DNA of 64,000 nucleotides, taken from NCBI GenBank assembly GCA_021464245.1, contig JADCRB010000016.1, forward strand, positions 16,378,453-16,442,452. The letters are read 5' to 3'. This stretch comes from Carallia brachiata (taxonomy: Eukaryota > Streptophyta > Magnoliopsida > Malpighiales > Rhizophoraceae). Positions 23,458-36,228 of this stretch are shown here, one piece after another. Both the position numbers and the translations under genes were made by a program. A model generated the notes under the pieces. That model made no database searches, was not told the DNA's origin, and saw only the letters and a program-made list of their open reading frames with translations. Numbering within the stretch: the stretch's first letter is position 1; every line of letters begins with the position of its first letter.

Positions 23458-25679
23458 ATGCCAAAACCTTATTTCCACAAGCTAATTCTCTCCAACACCA
23501 TCCAAGACAAGAAGCTGGTAATAAAATGTCCCTTCTTTTCACCCCCCTCCCTGTTTTTTTTTTTTTTTCAGAAATGTTTATGCTGGCTCCCTTTTCCCTC
23601 CCATTCTGGCTGGGTAGTGATTCTTGGATTTTTTTTTTCCTTTTTTCTTAATTGTGTGTGTTTGCTTTGGCATAGGGTGTCCATAAAGATTGAATCTTTG
23701 AGGACATAAAACCCAAAACTTTGTTTGGGGTTATGGATTTGGTGCAATTAGATTAAACCAAAGGCTGGTCAAATTCTTCTTCTTCTTCTTCTTCTTGGGT
23801 ACATCTCAATGGGAATGTCAAATTCTTTAGATTGTGTTTTATGGTTGCTTTCTATTGTTGTTTGTGGGGGTGTTTTTCTAGGGTTTGTTAAAATAGCCTT
23901 CTTTTTGTTTGATTTGGTGTGGAGTTAGTGGAGGTGAGCTGGGGTTCGGAATTTTGCTTTTCTTTTAATCGTATTTTTCTGCCCTTTGTTTTTCAGTTAA
24001 TTGTTTTTTTAGATGAAAGTATGTCTTAGCTCTCTATGTACTGAGTATACATGTCTTTTTTTTTTTTTTTTTTACTTTTATCAATATGGTGTGCATAATT
24101 TAGTCTTTCTACTGTGTTTGACACGTTGAATAGCATCCAAACTTTACTTTAGTCTTCCTGTTCCTCCCTCAATTTAATTTTGCTTGCATTGGCTGTTAAC
24201 TGGGTTTTTTAATTGGATCAAGTATGATGGGTCACTGACCTTCAGCTTTTTAATGTTTTGCAAAGATTTTCACGACCCCTTGCTTATGGTCATGACCATT
24301 TCTACAATGTTGCGCATGGGTTCTTGTTCCTTATTGTGTCTTGTTGCAAAGGATAAAAGGTGGCTAACTTGATTAAATTATTCGCAGAGGATCCCAGATG
24401 ATTTTATTAAGAAATATGGAAATGACTTCTCTACTGCTGTGAGCCTTGCTGTTCCTAATGGTCACTTATGGAGCATAGGATTACAGAAAGTTGAGAACAA
24501 GGTCTGGCTTGATGGGAATTGGCAAGAATTCGTAGAGCGTTACGGTATCCGAGTTGGGTACTTATTGGTCTTTAGATATGAAGGAAATGCACTTTTTAAT
24601 GTTCATATATTCAACCTGCCTGCTTCTGAGATTAACTATCAGTCTAATGCTCTGAGTGGCAAGAAATCTCTTATTTTTGAGGAACTCATAGATGATCACT
24701 CTGTTGAACCCTTTGGCTCCCTACCTCTGGACAGCAAAAGCTACAATGCTCCAGTGCTACAAAAGTTGTTCAATGAGTCTAAACTTAACTATATAAACTG
24801 GGCAGGGGGAGGTGAAGGGAACCATCACTTATCAAAGGGTGCAAATTTTTCACAAGGCGCAAATGAATCAACACGAGAGGTGGGTGTTCAGTTTAGTACG
24901 GTTGATATGAAAAATTCTGTAAGTGAAGTAAAATTCTACAGTCCAGGTGGAGAAATACAGAAAACCAAGAAACGTGGAAGGAAAAAACAAAAAATTGATC
25001 CCAGTAAGCTCTTGAACTTTATTCTTCTTTTTCATCTTGGTATGCTTTTAGAGTTGAGCATGCTAATGCGTCCTTGGTGAAACTACAGACGAGCAGCAGC
25101 CATCGGCTCAACACAACGATGAATCAGATGTGCGTTTCAGATTTTATGAAAGTGCTTCAGCAAGAAAGAGAACTGTGACAGCTGAAGAAAGAGAATTGGC
25201 GATAAATGCAGCGAAAGCATTTGAGCCAGCTAATCCCTTCTGCAGGGTTGTTCTGCGACCATCTTATCTGTACAGGGGTTGCATTATGGTGAGTCATTCA
25301 CCTCCCTTTTACATTTTGATTCGCGCTATTTTTTGTCTGATAACTGTGTTACTTCTTTTCTTTTTCTTTTTTGGCACTTTCTTTTTTTGTTTCTTCCCTT
25401 CATGTGCAGTACCTACCTTCCTGCTTCGCCGAAAAGCATTTAATTGGGGTCTCAGGATTCATTAAACTTCAGTTTACTGGTGGAAAACAGTGGCCTGTCC
25501 GATGTCTCTATAGAAGTGGTCGAGCTAAACTAAGTCAGGGATGGTATGAATTCTGCTTGGAAAATCATTTGGGGGAAGGAGACGTATGTGTCTTTGAGCT
25601 ACTGAAATCAAGGGATATTGTGCTGAAAGTTACTGCATTTCGTGTTCTTGAAACTGCGGGATTTATAAATCAGCCCTGA
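23458..25679 (+). CDS. VRN1: VRN1 orthologue, two B3 DNA-binding domains
   Basis: Exons are 23458-23517, 24388-25003, 25089-25288 and 25410-25679, all GT/AG and joining in frame to 381 residues. VRN1 is a nuclear, largely non-sequence-specific DNA-binding protein that helps keep FLC silenced after cold; outside Brassicaceae its targets are less clear. The first B3 domain (about 5-100) starts [20 protein letters not shown] and has [21 protein letters not shown] basic linker with an RGRKKQK patch lies at about 216-222. The VRN1-specific [17 protein letters not shown] segment and a second B3 domain follow ([11 protein letters not shown] joined to [25 protein letters not shown]). Several long stretches match the VRN1 sequence I remember, beyond generic REM similarity. 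Intron 1 (about 870 bp) has a (TTC)7 tract near 23775. No defect is visible. Confidence 0.93.
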
Positions 25680-25988
25680 ATGTTGAAACGCGGGCTCCAT
25701 TAAGCTAGGCGGTGTATGGTGGCTGGTAACTTCGGAATGGAGAAACTCTATGGAGTGACTGTTTGCTTATGGTGTGCTTTCAAAGCAAATTAGTGGACCT
25801 TTCAACTGTTAGGTACTTGAGTATTCTGATAGAGAAATCTTATGGCCGGACCGGGACTGTAAATAGATTGTGCAGTCAAGTTTACATCGAACTGGACCCG
25901 GGAAAAAAAAAAAAACAAAAAACAAAAGAAGTGTCAGGTCTAATGTATTTTTAGTTTATTTGGTTTGAAGTTTTCAGTTATAGCATTT

Positions 25989-26282
25989 TTTTTTTTTTTT
26001 TTGGTTATAGATGAAGGTGCTAAGACCCAGTACAATCAACAAAACACGTTAAAGTATCCCATGGCGCGGCAAATGGACGCCAACCACATCCTGCCGTAAG
26101 AGCTGACAAACTTGAGGCGGGGGCTCAGCAAACAAGTGGAAGCCCCATTCTAATGAAAAAGCATGGCCTGCCATCCAATCTACAACCTTGTTACACTCTC
26201 GGTGAATATGCTGAGTCTGTACAGACCAGTCTCGAGCTAAAACATCTCGACAATGCTGAACTAAATTAGCATGCGGAAGTTG
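25989..26282 (-). mobile_element. 5'-truncated LINE fragment (RNase H end)
   Basis: On the minus strand the open part (stop near 26049) encodes LPHANLVQHCRDVLARDW, then HIHRECNKVVDWMAGHAFSL, the C-terminal RNase H-like region of plant LINEs. It is clearly related to the one at 40.2-40.5 kb. A poly(A) tail appears as the T run from 25989. The 8-bp sequence TAGCATTT flanks the insert on both sides (25981-25988 and 26283-26290), a target-site duplication that fixes the ends. It sits about 300 bp downstream of VRN1. Confidence 0.85.
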
Positions 26283-26290
26283 TAGCATTT

Positions 26291-27960
26291 CTTGTTTACT
26301 TCTTTCTTGCTTTTTTTATTGGGTCGTAATGCCTATTGGGCCGTGAGTTACCACACCCACATGACGAATTGAAGAGTGTGGAATGCTCAATACTCCAGCC
26401 ATAACAAATCAAACGTAAAACAGACTAATTGCCAGTAATAGAATGATCGTCCTAACTCTTGGTAGTAGGCTTCTTGCCAGCCAACAATGTTGTGCCCCAA
26501 CGGCTCGGAGCCTTTTTTTTTTTTTAATTTTTAATTTATTGTTAAGAACGCCATTATTCATTTTATTAAAACTTCCAATCGGTCAGAGGCATGATATAAG
26601 TTCTTTAATGACAGGGCAGGTCCCGTCGATTCAACCAACCGAAACAAGTCTGACTTTGGCTCATGGGTCTAGCATAAACGTACTATTCATTCATCCAAAA
26701 ACAGAAACAAAAGACCTTTTAAATTAAGTACACGGTAGCATGTTGATGTCAATTTTTTCTCAAATCAGTTGTTGATTAGCCACATTCAAACATAAAACTG
26801 TAAAATGCCAGAGTAGGCATTGAGATGAGAGGCAACGACATTGATACTCATTAATTAACATTCAAAGAGAAATCTCTGGGAAAATTTCGGTGTTAAGTTT
26901 TAAGTCCATTCGCAATGATGGTCTAATGTAAAATCTTGAAAAGTTTGGTTGCCCCACAGCTGGCCTTGGCCACGCAATAAAGCTAGTTGTGGAAGGACTC
27001 TCATGGTTCAAACCTTGAAGATTTTGAATTTAGGTGAATAACCATTAACCCCGAGTCACACAATAATCATTGATATCTATCCATGTCATTGTGATTAAAA
27101 AAAGCAAAGAAACTAAGAAATGAAAGAGAATTGGTATGCATCCATCTTTTACTCTTTGTTGATAAACATAAACCCAACAACGCTAGTTGGATGAACATCT
27201 GATAGCTCACGTGACCACCAATAATGCACTTCCAGTTATAGATACAGTGCAAATTTGGCCTGTTTTGTGTTTAAAGCCAACTAGGAAACAAGAAGCCAAG
27301 AACTAGGAAAGGAAAAAAGAATGGACTGGCCACCTAATGGCACCCAAATTTATGTTTTAGTTTCTTGCATCTTTGAATGTTCTCATAGATGTGCTTTCTG
27401 CAAGTCACTCCATTGATTTTTTTGAGAACTTGAGCTGATCCAGACCATATTGACTCAGCTAGAATGGCTTAGGTAAAGTTCATATTTCTTCGAGGATAAA
27501 AAAAAAAATTACATAATAATAAAGCTACCATAAAAGTCTTGCTCTCAAGAAGAAGTGGGACTTTTTCTGCCTGGAAGTGCTCATGGATATCAAGTTCTGT
27601 TCTTTCTTTGTCATTAAGTTCTGCTAAGAATGTCACCAATTCTTTCAGTAGTTGCAGCATTCCTACTCTTATGGCCAAGTTAAATGTGCCTCTTATCTGC
27701 TTTGTGCTGCTTTTATCCCATGAATGTGCTACCTTTAGCCAAAATTCTAGTCCATTTCTCAACGGCTGTTGAGAAAATAATTTATTGGGAATTATCCCTG
27801 AAGAAAATATCAAATTTGTCAGGATTAGTTCCTGGAATATGGCAGCAATTGAGTGAATTAATATCATTCATTTTTTGTTTTTGTTTGACGTTCAAAAACA
27901 GCTGGAGTTTTTTTGTTTACGAAAAGCACAGAACTTAGAAGATTTACTGGCCAACTCCTG
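26291..27960. other. Spacer between VRN1 and next B3 gene
   Basis: No gene that I can support. One minus-strand ORF (27469-27867, 132 codons; has LEFWLKVAHSWDKSS and LLKELVTFLAELNDKERTEL) has a plausible amino-acid mix but no recognisable family. It may be an exon remnant. The rest is AT-rich intergenic DNA. Confidence 0.4.
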
Positions 27961-27976
27961 AGAGGCAAGATAATCA

Positions 27977-29999
27977 ATGGCTGGAGGGAGGAGGAGATGG
28001 GCAAGCAATGGGAGTGGTAATTCGGCAATAAAAGATTCTTCAAGATAATTCTTCCGAGCACAATTGAAGACAAGAAACTGGTAATTGTTCTTCACATTTG
28101 ATTACTTGCCTTGCTTTCATGTGTGAAATTATTCCATGACAAAATTGCAAAGCCTCTAGTTCTTAAAGTTCATCTTTGCCTGACTGTCTGTGACATAATG
28201 TTGAGAGATCTTTAGTGGTTCTTTTCTCCTTAGAAAGCCTCTAGTTCTTGATTCAATTATATCATCTCTAATTTCCTTCTGCTTTCAACAATATTGTAAA
28301 GCATAGTAATTATCATGTTTTGCATATCCTCAGGGAATTCCAGTAAAGTTTGTCAGAAATCATGGGGCTAAACTCTCTGATGTTGCTGTACTCACTCTAC
28401 CTGACGATCGCGTTTGGCGAGTGGGATTAACCAAAGCTGATGGAAACATCTGGCTTGAAAATGGCTGGCCTGAGCTTGTAGAACATTATTCCATCAGTTC
28501 CGGGCATTTTGTTGTTTTCAAATACAAAGGAGACAACAATTTCAAGGTTCACATATTTGACATGACTGCCTGCGAAGTACAATACCCGATCAATGAGGCA
28601 AACAGAGGTGCAGAACCTAGCAAACATAGACAATGCTCCATGGTGGATGTCAAGATGGAATCTGAAGAGGATGACATTATTGAGATTGAAGAGTGCAACC
28701 CTCATCAAAGGAAAGGGAGTTCGAGGAAAGAAAAAGCTCACTTCTCTACAAAATTTGGGTCAATGACTGCCAATGGTTCTGGTTTGTGCCAAAAAAGACA
28801 GAAAATGGTTAATCAAAACCAAGTTTTTGTATGCTGTAATTTGTTTGCCATTAGTACAGTGCATACAAATCACTTTCTTGATTGTAAAACATTTAATTGC
28901 AGATAAAGGTGACTCGCAAAATCTCCCTAGAGAAGAGGTTAATATCATCACTGGCAGAAGGTTTTATAAGATCTATTCAGAAGCAACACAGGCAAGCAAG
29001 AGGGCAATTGATGCTGCGAAAAGGTTCAAGCCCAGAAGTCCTTCATTTATGGTTGTCATGAGATCATACAACATACATAACGGTCTGGTGGTGAGCTTTC
29101 TGTACACCGTGGTGCCTATTGAATAAAGTTTGATTAGTTTTTTTGTCGGACATATAACGATGCTGTAATTTTTGTTGATTTGTGCAGTATGTTCCAATGG
29201 AATTTGTTGAGAAGTATCTGAGGGAAAGTTCGGGTTACGTTAAGCTCCGATCTCCTGATGGAAAGGAGTGGCCTGTGCATATGAATTTGGAAAATAATAG
29301 AAATCCATTTCTCACAAGTGGATGGGGTGAATTTGCAAGAGAATATCTGGAGGAAGGAGATGCCTGCATTTTTGAGCTTATCATGCCACATACTGACACA
29401 ATGAAAGCATCGATATTTCACGCACGTTCTTGTAAAACTAAAATTCACCAGAAAAATCCTGCATCAGTTGGGACTTCAAATTTTGAGAGCATCAATGACA
29501 GAAGAACCAGAAAGTGCAAAAAAGTAGAGAAGGTGCCATCAACACATGATGCAAATGAATCAGAGGGAGGAAAACCAATCAAAAAAGGAAGGTTCCGAAG
29601 CAATAAAGCTGGTAAGAATTCCTGCAATTATGTTTCCTGCAAAAAGATGCTCCCAAAGCGTCTATTTGATATTGTTTCCTTAGTGTAACAGAGTGAGAAC
29701 CTGTTTTATGGTATGCCTTCATGTAGGATGCTTGTGTTCATGAACCACTCTCTTTAGTTAGTTCACTTTTGAAATATTATGATTAATTGATAATTACTGA
29801 GTGAGATTACTGAATGTCTTGGAAGTTCACAGTTCTGATGGCAACAATTGGTTGTTTCGATTCAGGTGGAGAGGACATGGGAGGCCCCGAGGTCAGTGAT
29901 CCGAATGCAGCAGACACAGGACACACCGTTGAATTTATACTAAAAGCTACAATTTTTCGGGCATCCTCAGAGGAAAAGCATACAGATGATGGAAACTGA
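27977..29999 (+). CDS. VRN1-like B3 protein, doubtful first exon
   Basis: Exons by homology with neighbouring copies are 27977-28080, 28334-28781 (donor approximate), 28903-29090, 29188-29611 and 29866-29999. Two complete B3 domains are visible (WLENGWPELVEHYSI; YVPMEFVEKYL with GWGEFAREYLEEGDACIFEL). The last exon keeps only the final strand of a third (ILKATIFRASSEE). Exon 1 is a problem: the conserved FFKIILPSTIEDKKL has no in-frame ATG, and a TAA stands just before it. One extra A in the AAAA run at 28030-28033 would join the ATG at 27977 to the B3 frame. Either the gene is mildly damaged, the start is on an upstream exon, or the base call is wrong. The role is presumably DNA binding in the nucleus, as for the REM/VRN1 family; targets are unknown. 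Confidence 0.75.
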
Positions 30000-31985
30000 T
30001 GCAGCTAGAGCTTCAGTAGTACAGTTGCATTGTTCCAGCAAGGATGCCAAGTTACAGTTTCAAGCTTCCCTCCAAAATCTCAAGTTTAAAAGTTTCTGTT
30101 ATGACAGTTGGAGTCAAGGTGGAATTTGCTGCAAAACTAACTATCTTCTTCCATCTGTCAAATTGCTTGCTTGTTTAGGTTATTAATCTTGCATCCAGGC
30201 AGCTATGTCTGCATCTTTTGTATCAGAACTTGGTTGCTTGCTTGCACAAGCAAACCAGCCAGCTCTAGAAGTTCAAGAATTTTCATACATGCAGTAGAGG
30301 TCAACCATGTAACTTTTCAGATGCTTATTTCGCACTTTCTGAAAAATCTGAATATTGTTCTTTAACCTTCTGTTTTCAAGCCAACGGAAACTAACATTTC
30401 ATAACAACTTTATTTAGAAGGAAAAAGCTTAATTTTTTAACAACAGGTTCACATTGGTAGTAGCATTTAATATGAAGACCCCAGAACAAGAAAAGGCATT
30501 TTGGATCACTGGGGAAGTGTAATAACGGCTTTATTTTTTTAATTATTTTTATTTAATTTGCCTGCAGTCATTTTCCTCTAAAATTATTTGACAAATAAAT
30601 AGAAAGAGATAAATTAAACAATAATGATAGATAAAGGGTGAAAGAGAAACGAGAGAACTACTGAAAGAGAGAGAAAGAGAAGTGACAATAATAGGAACAA
30701 AAATAACAACCGAAAAAAAACTATCCCAAAGAATTTTTAGAACTCAATTAAATAAAAATTATTTTTAATTATATAAATTTATTGTGCAACAAAAAAATTA
30801 TAATTTTTTTAATTGTATTTATAATTAATATAATTATACAGTAAATTTAATAAATTGTATTACAAAAATTTATCTAATAAATCTCTTCTAACTATATAGC
30901 AGCATCCATAATAATAATAATATGTACAAGGTATTTGATTCTGCATAAATTTTTTATTTTAAAAAATATCTTTTATTATGTGTAAATTAATCAAAATTAA
31001 TATATAACAAACGACAAAAAAATATTTTCTCTTTTCCGTCATGTGAGTTTCTTTCTCTTCCCGCGTGTCCGAGTAATGGAACTGTTAATTAAAAGCTGAC
31101 CCGTACTTATTGGAGTCTTAAACCCACCATAACCTTCTGCCACGTTCACGTTTTTAGAGGTAAAAGTTGAGATACCAAAAAAAGAACTCCAAGCACTGGC
31201 AAGCCATTGCACACCAGACAAAAGAGCGGAGCTATATATAAAAAATAAGTATAATAAAATTTAAATTTATAATATTATTTTATTAAAATTTATATTTTAC
31301 CTTTTCTATTCCCTTAAAAAATAAATAAAATTAAAATTGATATCCGTTTTGTTGAATTTTATATTTTTTGTTTATTAATTATTATATTTTATATTTTACT
31401 CTTATTTTCTTATCATTTAAAAAAAAAGTATATTTCTAAATAAAAATGAGCTCAAGAAAACGTTGCAACTGATCAGATTTAAAGTGCAATCAACTATATA
31501 CAATGTGTAAAGAAATGATAATCATTTTTTTTCTTTTATTTAATTGTACATTAGATGTAATTAATTACACATTAAATCTAATTAGTTACATTTAGACTTT
31601 TTTTCGGACAACATTTCTTCTCAAAATATTACGGAACTCTTAAAAAAAACATAATAGATTTATTATTTTTTTATTAAAATAACATTATTTTATTTTATTA
31701 ATTATTATTTATTAATAAAATAATATTACTTCATCATTTATCTTAGTATTTATTATGAAAAAATTATTAAAAAAAAATTTAATACCTATTTACCCCAACT
31801 GCTTCCTTCTTCCAATTCCTGCTTCCGCCTGATTAGACAAGCTTAAAAGGTGAGTGTAATTTTAAGTCTATAATTTCTTGACCAATTAGTGAAATTTCTT
31901 GACCAATTTCACAATTTGATGGGGTATATAGTAATTGAGTAGGCATGCATGCTTAGGTTTCGATTTGATCTACATTGTTGATATA
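30000..31985. other. AT-rich intergenic DNA before the third B3 gene
   Basis: Strongly AT-rich, with long A/T tracts and no supported coding sequence. Upstream of about 31985 there is no visible similarity to the other B3 gene leaders, so the duplicated promoter seems to start around 31850-32000. Confidence 0.5.
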
Positions 31986-32046
31986 GAGTTTCACTGTGTC
32001 TCTTACCCACTCTCAGTGCAATTGTTGCAACTACCAACATAGAAAG

Positions 32047-32179
32047 GTGAGTTCTTTACTTTTCTTTTGGAATGTTCTTTGCAATTTCGTACGTGGGTCG
32101 TTGATTTCATTGGAAAAAGTGGGAATACAAGAAACTGATGGTAACTTAATAGAATTTTTGACTGTCTGATTTTGTGTAG
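32047..32179 (+). other. Predicted 5'-UTR intron of the third B3 gene
   Basis: A non-coding leader ending AGAAAG is followed by GTGAGTTC. An acceptor TTTTGTGTAG lies 31 bases before the ATG at 32211. The same leader and donor (AAAAAG then GTGAGTTC) occur at 45113, which supports a real, duplicated 5'-UTR splice site. Confidence 0.6.
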
Positions 32180-32210
32180 GAGTTGAATAAAAATAACTCT
32201 CCGGTGGCCA

Positions 32211-35093
32211 ATGGAACCCAACGCTTCGCAGCATTTCTTCAGGATAATTCTTCAGAGTGTTATTGATGACAAGAAGCTGGTAATTCGTATCTCTTTTACA
32301 ATCAGGAAAAGGAAACAGAAAACTGCTGACCCACCATGCATAAATTTAAAGTTTTGCAGTTTCCTTTTCCTTGCTGATATTAGTTTTACTAAATTTTGGA
32401 TTTTAGGGACTTTAATTTATACTAAGAGGATGTTTGATTTAGCTTTTGGATGCTTCTGTTTGATGGTCAATTATCAACAGAAGTTTTATAAGTGTTTAGT
32501 AAATATTTTGGTGTTGCCGTTAAATTCTGCCTATTTTCTTATATGACTTTTTGCTGCTGTTTGCTCTATTAGTCTGCAGCACTTTTCTGCTGATATCTCA
32601 ATAAACTATGTTTGCTGTAAAAGAAAGTGAAAGGTGATAATGCTATTATTCACGGCCAAACTATGACAGAATTGATTCAATCTTCATTGAAATTTTATTC
32701 AAATTTAACCGGAATTTTTGTCTTGTTTACACGTTTTAGAATCTTGTGGACTAGTATGGAAAAAATACAGGGTCATTAAACATTTTGACAGAAATGCCAC
32801 AAAGGCACCTCAAAGGATGTTTCAATGCACGAGTCTTTTATGCTCTTTGGAGATATTCGGTCTTATTCCTATTTGCCGTTACACTAGAATAACCTTACCA
32901 TCACATTCAAACTTCATAAAGACTCCCTTAGCAAACCCCCCCCCCCCCCCAAAAAAATCTTTTACAAGTTTTTATTACGTGTAACATTGTAGAGTGAAAA
33001 TCCCTTTACAATTACTTATATGAATCTGCCATTATACTTGGGAAGTACCACTATCAATCAAATTTTCATAGATATTTCTGTGCAATTTCCTGCAGATGCT
33101 TCCATTGAAGTTTGTTAAGAAGCATGGAGAAGAGCTTTTTGATGTTGCTAAAATCAGTGCACCTGATGGTCATGTTTGCCAAGTGCGTTTAACAAGAGCT
33201 GGGAACTGCATTTGGTTTGATGGTGGTTGGCCTAAATTTGTCGAAGACCATTCTATCGGTCATGGATATTTCTTGCTATTCAAATATGAAGGAATGTCCA
33301 ATTTCAATGTTATCATTTTTGACATGAGTGCTTGTGAGATACAGTATCAGTGTAATGAACCAAATCCTGAAGATGAAGATCCACGTAATAGCAGGAGATG
33401 TTCAGTACATGATAGGAGTCAAATGGAAGATGATTTCATCAAAAAATTGAGTTCTACTTCATCTCCAAAGATGAAAACAAAGGCATCAAGCAAAAGGTTT
33501 ACCTCTTTATCACAGAAAATCTTCCCATGTCTATTCCTGGTTCGGACATATGAGAACAAACAAGCGTCATAACTGAAACTTTGGTGAGGGATCCAAAATT
33601 TAAGCACAATTGCCAGAGAACAAGGAAAATGAAAAACAATGAAGCTTCTACAAATGGTAATCAAAAGTTAAGTCAAATAAGCATTTTCATTTCTATTGCT
33701 ACCATAGTTCTCTAATCTGAACTTTTGTGATGAGTACATTTTGTGCAGATGAAGATGACTTATCATTAAAATGTGAAAAGCAATCAGAAATTATCACTAC
33801 TCGAAACTTTTATGATGTTTTAGCGAAGGTCTCTGCAGGAAGCAAGAAGGCAGTGCAAGCAGCAATGCTACACAAGCCAAAGAATCCTTCATTCATGTTC
33901 ATCTTTCAGAAATACCTTGTTAGAAGTCGAAGTCTGGTAAGCCTGTGCATGAAGACACCAGTCAAATTTTTAGTTTACTTTTACAATGTTCTCAACCACA
34001 GCTCTTGTTGCTTTATGCAGTATATGCCACCTTCATTTTGCAAATTTCTGGACAGGGCCTCTGAATACATCAAACTTGTGGTTGCTGATGGAAGAGAGTG
34101 GCTTATTCGAACTTCTTGGAGAGAACATGGACGCATGGATTTAACGTCAGGGTGGATTAAATTCAGCATGGACAATTCTTTGAAGGAAGGAGATGTCTGT
34201 GTCTTTGAACTTATCATATTGAAAAACACAGCATTGAAAGCTTCAATATTTCGTGCTACTTCTTGTGGTTCTGTACTAAAACCTAAGATGCACAAGAAAA
34301 GTTCTGCATCTGCAGAGACTTCAAATTTTGGGAACATCTATAATGGAAGAGGAAAAAGTTGCAAGTCAGTAGACAAGATCGCGCCAACAAGAATTATGAA
34401 TGAGGCATTTGAGTCAAAGGAAAGGAAAGGAGTGTCTAGAAACAATCAAGCTGGTAAATTTTCTCATCGCTTAAATTATTCATATATGTTTCCACCTTTG
34501 TCAGCAGACTTACAATTTATTCTCTCCGTATCAAATTCACTGCATTCAGATGGAAGGGAATTTTCAGTAAAAGAGAAAGAGATGCATATTGATTGCAGCC
34601 AGAGATCTCATTTATCCATAAAGAATCCAAGAAAAGCGAGAAAGCTTTACAAGCTGCCAGGATCTTCAAGCCCTCTAATCCTTCTTGATGATCTTGCACC
34701 CATCTAATTTTCATAGACATTTAATGGTGAGCCATTCCACAGAATGCGTCTGCTAATGAAGCCATACATCCGTTTTATCAAGACACTTTTTAGGCATAAT
34801 GACTAGTTAGTTGCACTTCTTGTTTGTTGATGCAGGATGTTCCATCCAATTTTTCTTGGAAGTTCCTACATGGGGTTTCTGAACATATTTTAGTGTTCAA
34901 GGTTGTCATAAAATAATAGCTCATTGAAATCAGATTCAGATGGAGGGAACATGGATGGCTTTACATTTTTGCCAGACAGACTGGCTTCTACAAGGACAAT
35001 GATTTGAAGGCTGGAGACATCTGTGTCTTTGAGATGATCAAGCTCGAGAAATCGGTGTTCAAAGTTACAATATTTCGGACATCATCCGAGTAA
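32211..35093 (+). CDS. VRN1-like B3 gene, third B3 domain decayed
   Basis: Likely exons are 32211-32279, 33096 to about 33570, 33749-33936, 34021-34453 and 34550 onward. The first B3 domain (HFFRIILQSVIDDKKL; MLPLKFVKKHGEELFDVAK; WPKFVEDHSIGHGYFLLFKY) and second ([41 protein letters not shown]) are intact. Between them the counterpart of the 53634-53747 exon has lost its AG (TTCCTGG for TTCCAGG) and gained a TGA, so exon 2 probably ends at the stop at 33570 or is spliced differently. In the last part a one-base deletion (AAGAATCC versus AAGACATCC in the 52.5-kb copy) shifts the frame to a TAA at 34707. The rest of the third B3 domain, to 35093, has stops. Intron 3 (84 bp) is free of stops in frame, so its retention would still give protein. 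Function is uncertain. Confidence 0.65.
32936..32950 (+). repeat. Poly-C tract (15 bases)
   Basis: An uninterrupted run of 15 C followed by seven A lies in intron 1 of the third B3 gene. The equivalent intron of the 52.5-kb copy lacks it. Long C runs are rare in such AT-rich DNA. Confidence 0.95.
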
Positions 35094-35780
35094 ATTGTAC
35101 GACTAACAAGAAGCTTGGTGATAATGTTGGACAAGCTTTGTGGCTGTTTTTCTGATAGGGTTGTTCTTATTTAATCTGCACCATCAACTTTATGCTTCAA
35201 CAATTATAATATCTTTTTCACGAAAAGGCTCATTATGATTAATGACTCGGTCTGCTTTGGAAGCATGAAATGGTATGGCATTGAGCGCATGAGATTAGAT
35301 ATCTTTCTTTTTTTTTTTTTTTTGGGATAAGAGATTGGATTTCAAATTTAGTTGCTAAAAATTGGTTCTTAAATTTCATTAAAAGCATCACTACATGGCT
35401 GTTATTAAAATGACTGTTTTGCAGTTGTTATATACAATATAACAGATAAAATATATAACATGACAAAAGTAAATTATACGATATATGAAAAAAATTATAC
35501 AAGATGTATAATCACCCATTAACAAAATTTTTTTTTTAATAATTAGTTACATATGTCGTCGTATAATTTCTTTATATGTATTGTATAATTTTCTTTTAAT
35601 TTTTCTTCGTGTAATATATTTTACTTGTTGTACTGTATGTCAACAACCACTAACGTAACTACTTAAAGTACAATCTAAAAGTTTTTCCCTTCCATGAAAT
35701 AGTCAACCGACTGCTAGTTTGCTGATTCTTTAAAGTTTAAACCTTCAGCCAACAAAGCAAAAAAAAGATAAAAAGGGAAA
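35094..35780. other. 3' flank of B3 gene, no gene seen
   Basis: AT-rich sequence between the end of the decayed third B3 domain and the LINE target-site duplication at 35781. No coding signal. Confidence 0.5.
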
Positions 35781-36228
35781 AACATAGAAAGCAGAATTGG
35801 GAGTGCGAAGTGCTAAAGTTGCTAACCAGGCCCTTCTGTCAAAGCTGAATTAGTGTCTTACTACTGAATCAGAGAGTTTATGGTCTAGAGTGATCAAAGG
35901 AAAATACTGTAAAAATGGTGACACGGCCATTAAGCATAAAAGAGTGGCGTCCCACACCTGGCGAAGTATGGTTAAAGCCCAACCGCTACTAGAGAAAGAA
36001 TGTCAATGGCGTGTCGGAGATGGCAGCTCGGTCTTGTTTTGGCAGGACAGATGGCTAATCAAGGACCCACTTTCCATGTATACAGTTTCACCATTAGATG
36101 AGGAGGAATTGAACGCTTCGGTCCATGATTATTGGATCAAAGATGAGGGATGAAAGTATCAAAAGCTTCAGACCTGGTTGCCTAATCATATCCTAGACAT
36201 CCTATCCTCCCAAGTGCTGTATGTAGGC

